Assembly (NCBI GenBank): GCA_036362985.1
Contig: JAYGXS010000010.1
Coordinates: forward strand, 14,497,317 to 14,561,316
Reading direction: 5' to 3'
From: Ligula intestinalis
Taxonomy: Eukaryota > Platyhelminthes > Cestoda > Diphyllobothriidea > Diphyllobothriidae
Length of the DNA: 64,000 nt
Of this stretch, positions 56,540-64,000 are shown in pieces. The stretch's first letter is position 1. Every line of letters begins with the position of its first letter. The notes below the pieces were generated by a model. It ran no database searches. It saw only the letters and a list, made by a program, of their open reading frames with translations, and had not been told where the DNA came from. Made by a program: the position numbers and the translations under genes.

Positions 56540-59500
56540 CATCAAATAATATTTTCAGTAAAGAACTATTACCCACCTCTCCACCAGTAAACGAGCTCCA
56601 AGTAAATAGTAGCTCTGGCCGTAACTGGTGTTTTATCGGTAAAATTGTCATTTTTTCGTATTCCGCTTTTCTTTCAAGCCAATCTGGTTCAACCCGCAAA
56701 TGTATATCAAATTGGTGCCACAAAACAGCTTATTTCTACGTAAATATCAACGAATATAAGAAAACAAGGAAAACTATGGACTTTTCAATGTTTGACCACG
56801 TTAGAGGTGCGCTTACAAAACTAACACGGTAGTAAATTATCGTAAGGAACTACTCAGAAGCGAACAAAAGCAAGCGCTCTTCAACTGTTTAACTGTCTCT
56901 ATTTTCACACATTTAAACAGCTTGCTAGTTGAGATGTCCTTATCACTGTAAGAAATATGCAAATAGTATAAGTTTTGCATGGCTACAATAAAAGATGGCT
57001 GTGTACATAAAGTCATCGTGTGGTTTGCGGAATTGGATGTGATGATGAGAAATAAATTGAGAATCATACCTTCTGGCTGTTAGTTCTACATTTCGACACA
57101 CGTTATTTTATTCAGTTGAAAAGCACTTGCATCTTTGCATGCATTTTGGCACATTATTTGCCTCAAAATTATGGTAATGATATAATTTTAGATTTTGACT
57201 CTCATCTATTCAATTCTAAGAAGACACTTATTGATATTTCACAATGAAAAATGGATGATTTTGCGAAAAATTCGGGAATAAATGCTTTCGTTGGTGATTT
57301 GCATCTAAACTCCATGTCAAAAGACCGGAGACTAACTGTCTTACTGAGTTCAACGTTCCGCTAGCTGAACTGAGAACTGCATTCCCACCTAACTTGCAGC
57401 CAAGAAGCCATTTAGCTGACTATAGGCGGTTTAGTCTCGCACGCAACCAATCGGTAATGCTATGTTTTCGGCAATCTGAACCAAAGCAGTAGTGAAGAAC
57501 AAAAAGCACATTCAGTTGGAATTTAGATCAGGAGCATTTAATCAGGATTCTAGAAGTTTTTTCGGGGTGGGTTTCGTCGTCAACCAGATGGTGCAATGTC
57601 TTACGCGCCATCAATAGTTTTTAAATGCAGCAATAATGTCCGCAATGGTTTCTAAAACCATTGTTGATTGCTTAACATTTCGTTGAAATGGTATTCCACA
57701 ATACAAGCGATTTTACGAGGTCAGCGAAGCAAATAATTTAGCTAATCAATTCCCCTAAAATTTGTGTAGGAATCCTCTGCGCATTTATGCTAGCGGATGA
57801 CAGCGGCTGCGTAATTGAGCGTGAACACAATTGCAAGGGTTTTAATTTAAAGTCTGAATTTTTTAATGAGCCATCTAGTTTTCACGCGAATACTACCAAA
57901 CAAACCATTATCTAAGGATATACCAGCTAAAATGCGCTTTGTTTTGCGGAAGTCAGCGTCTGACTTCTAATTTAGTTTCTTTAAATAGGACCACGTGAAT
58001 GCCTCCAGCTCCCAAAATATCCGTAACAATACCTCGGGTTTCCTATAAGGCAAGGAGTGGAAAAATGGACGGGTAACTTTTGACAGACACAGTCTACGAA
58101 TCACCAGGAAAAGCTAATACTTTCAAAGAACTGATTTTCAACCTGAGTTATACATGGTAAACACATAGGTTGTTGCCTTATTGACTCAACCAAGAAAGTA
58201 TAATACTATGAAAACTGAGCTACCATTAAGAATATCGTAAATAGATCATATTGAGCGGATATAATAATCACGATTGATGCAAATTCCGCTAACATAAGCA
58301 AACCAAATAACAGTTAGGGGCTTTTGGCATTATTTTGGAGTTTCAATATAAAGCTTTAGAATTATAAATACAAGCAAGAAAATCAATGATGTTTGTGAAG
58401 GGCAACTTGAAGTATCATTTTTTGGCTTATTTGTCATGTCCTCGGCCTACGTCCTTACAAAGGAGACCTGAGTTTTGAAGTTGAGTGCGGTCGACCATGC
58501 AGCCAATTTTTAATGTTCAGCTTGGTCCCAAAGTAGGGCATTGCCTGTCTAGAACTGCAATAAGGCTGACTGCCGGTGAACGTTTAACAAGATAGAACCA
58601 TTGCAGTCATGATTATCCATGCAGATCTTTATGATTGAAAATCGTTATATTTGAATGATTCACTTGTGATAACGGGACGTGAATAAGTATCTTGATCAAA
58701 TAGCGGCTTGGCTTACCTTTCAAGTACGAATAAACTAAATGTTAGCTAGGACTGTTTAGTGCAATGAGAATGTGGACATAAATTTTTTATTTCAAATAAA
58801 TATAATGGTAAAAATTTAAGATTATAAATATACCAGTCACATGCAAACATTGTGGGACATACACTTCACCGAGTCTATCTGTACAATAGCTGAGCGATAA
58901 AAATTTTAAATATTTAATTTGAAGGGACACGTAGCTAAATGATAAAGTAAATATTGATAAACTTATAAGCTGCGGGAAATTTTTCAAGCAGCCTTAAGTT
59001 TTAAGTCTGCCCATTTTTCACAATCCATTTACTTTACCAAGGTAACATCGTCTTAGATACCAGCAAAAACGATCGCATTTGCAATTCTTGCTTCAGGATT
59101 ATAAAGTGTTAAAATCTTGCAAGTTTAAGGCCAATTTTGGGTTTGGTAACAGTTAAGTACAAGGCTCACTACAGAAACCTAATTCCCAGAATACTATAGC
59201 AAGTGACTAGTGGTAATGGTTTTTGATTTTTATCTTTAAGTATATATTTTATCTATGCTTTAAAAATATTAAATTTATTATCAAACACTGTTATTGAAAA
59301 TTATCTTAAGCCATCAAACCTTTTGTTGTTGCTATATATTTGCTTTCTATTATACTTTTATCTACTATTTCCTGCTTTCTTTTGATATATTTATTTTATT
59401 TGCTGTTCTACCCATCCGTAATATCTAACCCATATAAAAACTGTAATTACCGGTCCCGAATGACATAATTGTGGAAATTTATCTTCCGTGTTGAACCCTA

Positions 59501-59630
59501 TATTAGACTGGGTTTTACTTAAGTGTCGAAGAGAAGATTGCAGGCTGCAAGACATAGGAAGCAAAACCTCCTGTTATGGCAACAGACCTGCAATCACTTG
59601 AAGGGATAGTAAATAAACAATTTCATGGAT
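56540..59630. other. Unassigned AT-rich sequence
   Basis: Long AT-rich stretch with no recognised gene, tRNA-like head or repeat copy. Confidence 0.5.
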
Positions 59631-59639
59631 CCTGATGTA

Positions 59640-59780
59640 TTCAGGCAACGGCGCTGAAACCATCAGCTTCCTGTTACTCCACTTGGAGCCGCCGTTGTAC
59701 ACATACCGGAGGTAATCCTCAGTTACCAGCTATTAAGATCAAATATCGACTGCCATGGTTTAATTAAGGGTAATGCAACT
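59640..59780 (+). repeat. Fragment related to the left flank of repeat A
   Basis: catcagcttcctgttactcc and acttggag, then gttgtacacat match 31190-31240 just before repeat A copy 2. Confidence 0.4.
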
Positions 59781-59789
59781 GCTTTCGAA

Positions 59790-62100
59790 AAACTGGCAAA
59801 TTCTTCTGGAGGCGTGTGGTCTAACACGCCAAAAAGCGTAAATAAATGACACCAACTCATAAGACGTGGCTCATTCAATGAGATCTGGACACATGTTTAG
59901 GTTTGAAGAAGCCGACATTCTTGCAAGGGTTGAAAACTATGTGAGACGCCAGTTGCTTGAGTCCTGCTTCACGGGCGCCTTGTCTATTATCAATTGCAAT
60001 TCCTTTCTCACCCCATATTCTGTGCTAAGACCTAGTTCAGCCAGAGTAATTTACTCACCAAGGAGCGTGCAGAAGTAATATTTGGTAATGCCAGTGCCGA
60101 GGAATCAGCCGAACGAGACAGCATCACACCAACCTCCAAACGGGTCACGAATTTTCAGCCGGTCACACTACACACGCCGACTATCAAGCAATTTATTCAT
60201 CAGCGGGCAATCATTTTCGATGACAGGGGACCTGTTAAGCATTGAAGGTATGCAGTAGCAGGGATGTTGCATCCTATAAATAAAGCAACTCCCGATGCGT
60301 CAAATAAAACTATCTAAGGTTGCCGGAATTCCAAACGTCAGGTGCATGAATATTTTATCCCAGCGATCATGTCTATGGTTTCTCGTGGGATAAGAATTTT
60401 CCCTTTTATCGAAAATTTTTAAATAAATGTTATTTGAAAAAAATGAAAGTATTCATGGATGTCCCAAGAAAAGAATGAAAGCCTACTCTTGCTTGAGGAA
60501 ATTCCACCTGCATAGATTTTAGTAGTGTTGTTCAAAAATTACAGTTAAACACGCGACCGGATATCTTCATAAGAGATGCATACTGATTTTGAAATGTCCT
60601 TCGGTCATACTGTTTCCAGCGAATAAAATCGAGATTTTTAAAACAAATAGAAAATAACACAAGGGCAAGGCTCTGAGTATTTGTGCATGGGCAGTTAAAA
60701 GAGAGTTGTTAAACTAAATGCGTAATCAACCTCAAAACCTATTGGCCAAAGGCGTAAAACGGTAGAGAAATGATACTTGTTCCCACAAGAATGAAACACT
60801 GTTTGAGGCAATACAGAAGACAAGGATGCCATTGGAATTTAAAGAAACCTTCCTGCATTCAGGCAAATTAGAATTATGGTAAGTAGGTCACGTAGATGCT
60901 CATCTTTACGTAGTTGACGGTCTGAGCGCATCCTTAACCATCTTTTTTCATAAATAACCGATAAGCGACACCTATTTGGATTCTTGAACGTGACATTTTA
61001 TGCAAAATGCAAAATTAAGGTTTGTTTTTGCAAAGAAGGATGAAATATAAGTCAGAGCAATTGAGAGGCAAAAGAGCAAAGTTTACCTCCAAGGTAATAA
61101 TGCCGTATTTTCTGAAGTCGGAATCTCTACGTTCATTCAGAAAAGGCGATGTGTATGTAACGAATTCAAATAACGTATATAATTGATATTTTAACTTACC
61201 ATACTAACAGCTAAGGTACTTTTTTAAAGGCCCAGACACGTGGTTCGCCGGTATTCTGCCAATGCTCGACACAGCTGCGAGGGGTCCGGCGCATAAGTGG
61301 GTCCCCAGCTTTCCCTATCTGCTTTCTGGTTGATATGCCCGTTTTGAACGTTCAGCTTTTTGATCTCCTGAGAAATTAATTTCCATTCGCGGCATAACTG
61401 AGTATACTGAAGATATTTAGGCGAACACCAAAATGGTTAGTGTATATTTGAGCTGAAACCTGCCAACCACTGCAAAATATGCACTTGCTGTCGACAAACA
61501 GACTTTACTAGCAAAAACTGATGTTGTAAGTTACCATATTAATAGCCTAGGTACTAGTTGCAATTCAGTGACACGTGTTTCGTTAGTAAATAATCTTAAT
61601 TTATTTGTCCTGACTACGAAGAAAGCTCGGGAAGCTTCAAGCCAATGACAGCAAGGGCAAAAGCAACAATTTAAGTGAGCCTGGTGAGTATCTGGGGGAT
61701 AACTTAAGAAACTTTGCATCTGCAGCAAATTTACTCTATCAGAATTGGTGGCATAGTCTGAACATGTAAAGTGACACGACTTCGATTAATTCGACGGCTG
61801 CTAATGTAGCCTCGTGAGTCAATTGAGTAAACTGTTGACTGTACTCAAATCTGGCCCTTAGTATCATTGTTTCAAGCCTCAGAAGGCCGCCGAAATTTTC
61901 ATAATTAGGCATCGAAAATGCTTGAATGTATTCCAAATTATAATTAATAAAATTAATTTCTGTTGCATTAATAATATTCGTGTATGTTAACCAACAGAAA
62001 AAAACAACACATTCATTTACATAGATTTTGTCATCGATTGCACTCTTAAAGATTAACTGTAAACTCAGTTTAACATTAAAGTATGCCCCAGAGTAACATC
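59790..62100. other. Unassigned AT-rich sequence
   Basis: No supported feature. Confidence 0.5.
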
Positions 62101-62104
62101 GGGC

Positions 62105-62380
62105 TTACATAATCTTTTCTACAGATTTCAAAAATAGTCTTATTTCCCATTTTGAGCCGTACGGACAGTTAAGCGCAAGAATACTCACACCCACGTTCCG
62201 GTTAACAGCTCCATCGGGCGAAAACGAAAAACTATCTGATCTTCCCGCTGATGTATAATTTAACAAGCTCGGTTGCTTTGGATATTGACTTTTGTTACGA
62301 CGTAAGTCACACTCTATCATCAACATCATGATGAAAGCTTCTTTGTCCAAATACCCGAAGTTAGTCCGTTTGTAGGTCAT
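62105..62380 (-). CDS. Weak candidate coding segment, unknown protein
   Basis: A 91-codon minus frame opening MTYKRTNFGYLDKEAFIMML and ending with a TAA has mixed, protein-like composition. It has no recognised motif and no convincing acceptor, so it could be chance. Confidence 0.15.
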   Translation of the reverse strand: MTYKRTNFGYLDKEAFIMMLMIECDLRRNKSQYPKQPSLLNYTSAGRSDSFSFSPDGAVNRNVGVSILALNCPYGSKWEIRLFLKSVEKIM

Positions 62381-62554
62381 CCGAGTTAAAGAATGCGAAA
62401 TCTAATTGTCAAGAGTGTTTCGGGAAGTAACTCAATTCAGGTTGAAACCGATTTGATTAAAGGAATTCAAAAATATAGGGCCAACGTCTTTTGGTTCTCT
62501 TGGGTTGCTTACCCAAGTGTGTGTGTGTTCATCCATCGCAAGGGAAGATGTCCA

Positions 62555-63750
62555 CCATTTACTCAAGAGACGGTGACTGTGGTCAGGTATAGTGATAGCA
62601 GGCGCGCCACTACCTACCCCACTCTAACCCTCTCGACTGTGTTTAAACGGCGACAAGACAAAGCCGAGATGGCCGCACAGAGATAGGGCGTAGGCCACAG
62701 CCGTAAACACCGCCTAAACTAAGTATATAGTGACATAAGACTGCGCCGGTACTACTGCACTGTCTGCTCTCACTCACCTATAGTAGGCGTCTAGCCTGAT
62801 TCTAAGAAGCCAGGCCTCGTTCTGCTAAACAACCACTACTGCTATTTCTAATGTTACTGCTAGGGTGCATCTGAGTAATATTGACGCTGGTTAACGTCAG
62901 CGCAGGGTTCACATCCCCTCAAACCTACCAAGAAGTGTAGTATTACTGGCGTTGGCACTGGTGCCACCACTTGTCAGCGTTTACGCTGACTGAGCCTTCA
63001 ATAGGGTTCTTATACCCTTGATCTGAATAAGGAAGGTGAATCTGGGTTTAACTGCTTCGGGGAAGTACAGACTTGGGGCCTGAGCAAAGCTGTGCTTACC
63101 TTGGCTTCCGCACTCTCAGCTCGATCCCTCGAGCTGTACGGAATAAGACGCTGTTGCCATAGGTGCTTGCATATGACATAAGTGCTAATTCTAGAAAGTA
63201 TACCTAATGAGGCTAGTAGATAGTATACTATAAGTACTACCTGTGTTTTTTCTATTTTTGGGGAGAAGCAACCAGTATGCCCTCCCCTGTCTGTATGAGG
63301 TAGAAGTGAGTAGCATTTAAATAATAATAGAGCTGGGTGTCCTGAGCAAAGATGCATACGCCTTGGTTTCCGCACTTTCAACTTGATCCATCTAACTGTA
63401 CGGACTAAGAAGCTGCTGCTATAGGTACGTGCCTATGCCAGGAGTACTAGAGCCAGCAAGGGGTTCATGTCCCCTCAATCTCGACAAACAGTGTCGCTAG
63501 CCCTGATGCCACCATTTGTCAACGGCGATGCGGGCTGAGCCAACGCTAGGGCTTATATGCCTTTGCTCTCAGTAGGAATGTGAGACTGGGTTAAACTATT
63601 TCGGGTAGGTACACGCTTGGGGGACTGAGCAAGCTCTGCTTGACTTGGTTTCCGCACTGTTATCTCAAGGAAAGTAGTTCCACTGGTTGGAGTTTGGTCT
63701 GGGGCCGTATTCCCTTGATCTCTAGTGTACTACTTTTGAAAGTATAATTC
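62555..63750 (-). repeat. Dispersed repeat B, inverted copy with internal repeats
   Basis: The left part is the reverse complement of 49690-49950 (acggtgactgtggtcaggt; tgtctgctctcactcaccta). To the right, three diverged units carry ctgagcaaagctgtgcttac/ttggcttccgcactctcagc-type words near 63080, 63340 and 63630, and aggttcatgtcccctcaatc-type words near 62910 and 63465. The plus frame 62393-62686 (ETVTVVRYSDSRRATTYPTL) parallels the frame of the 49.7 kb copy. Confidence 0.6.
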
Positions 63751-64000
63751 TAGGGGCTAATTCTAGTAACCATACTTGCTAAGATCCATAGGTGGTAAAC
63801 TACCATGCGGCCGGTGCATACATGTGAGACATTTTAGTTTAGTGTGCATTTATTAGGGGGTATTAGTCAACTCAAGGTTTGGGAAAGGTTTATGCAACAA
63901 GAGCTGCGGATCTGTCATGCATTTAGGTGGTAACAAAGTGACATGTGCCACTTGTCAGGATACTTATGTAAGAAGTGCTGTGCCTAGGCTAAAGTGCTGG

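Noticed and set aside
1..64000. CRISPR arrays, operons or bacterial ribosome binding sites
   Set aside because: The sequence is clearly eukaryotic, with spliced exons and LINE/SINE repeats; tandem repeats present lack the regular repeat-spacer form.

Overview
The window looks like a eukaryotic, metazoan, repeat-rich and mostly non-coding genome segment. The mix of decayed CR1-, RTE- and Jockey-like LINEs, a Penelope-like element with a GIY-YIG domain, and several tRNA-derived SINE families fits a flatworm, perhaps a tapeworm. That assignment is inference from sequence style and was not searched.

The only host gene I can identify with confidence lies on the minus strand at about 1.96-12.07 kb. 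Eight exons with consistent splice sites and reading phase encode the VHS domain, the complete GAT domain and part of the hinge of a GGA protein, a clathrin adaptor of the trans-Golgi network. The first coding exon and the C-terminal gamma-ear domain are not seen. Its larger introns carry a Jockey-like LINE (4.7-6.5 kb), a pogo/Tigger-like MITE (9.4-9.65 kb) and tRNA-derived SINE copies (6.6 and 10.7-11.2 kb).

Other regions: 0.3-0.86 kb, RTE-type LINE 3' end; 12.5-13.7 kb, short tandem repeat plus a broken LTR-element gag gene, with a scaffold gap whose two flanks are identical; 14.8-15.2 kb, second RTE remnant; 16.8 and 20.5 kb, candidate host exons; 23.9-24.9 kb, long-period tandem repeat with telomere-like words; 25.8-28.6 kb, minus-strand CR1-like LINE interrupted by a plus-strand repeat that recurs at 31.2-32.0 kb; 30.7-31.2 kb, third RTE remnant; 32.1 kb, palindromic MITE; 32.6-34.25 kb, two Penelope-like 3' ends head to head; 34.8-35.3 kb, foldback; 37-42 kb, tRNA-like SINEs; 43.2-48.1 kb, the best preserved element, a CR1-like LINE with a repeat-bearing ORF1, an endonuclease and a reverse transcriptase; 48.1-50, 54.8-55.4 and 62.5-63.7 kb, an unidentified dispersed repeat family; 51.8-52.0 kb, a candidate terminal exon; 56.3-56.5 kb, another foldback. 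The rest is AT-rich sequence in which I recognise nothing.

A recurring theme is inverted, head-to-head repeats. Two pairs (3.5-4.3 and 34.8-35.3 kb) contain a CTGATGA...GAAA arrangement resembling a hammerhead ribozyme core. Because hammerheads are known from Penelope-like elements and one such element sits beside the second pair, this is the strongest lead for an undescribed element family. All element classifications rest on motif recognition by eye.
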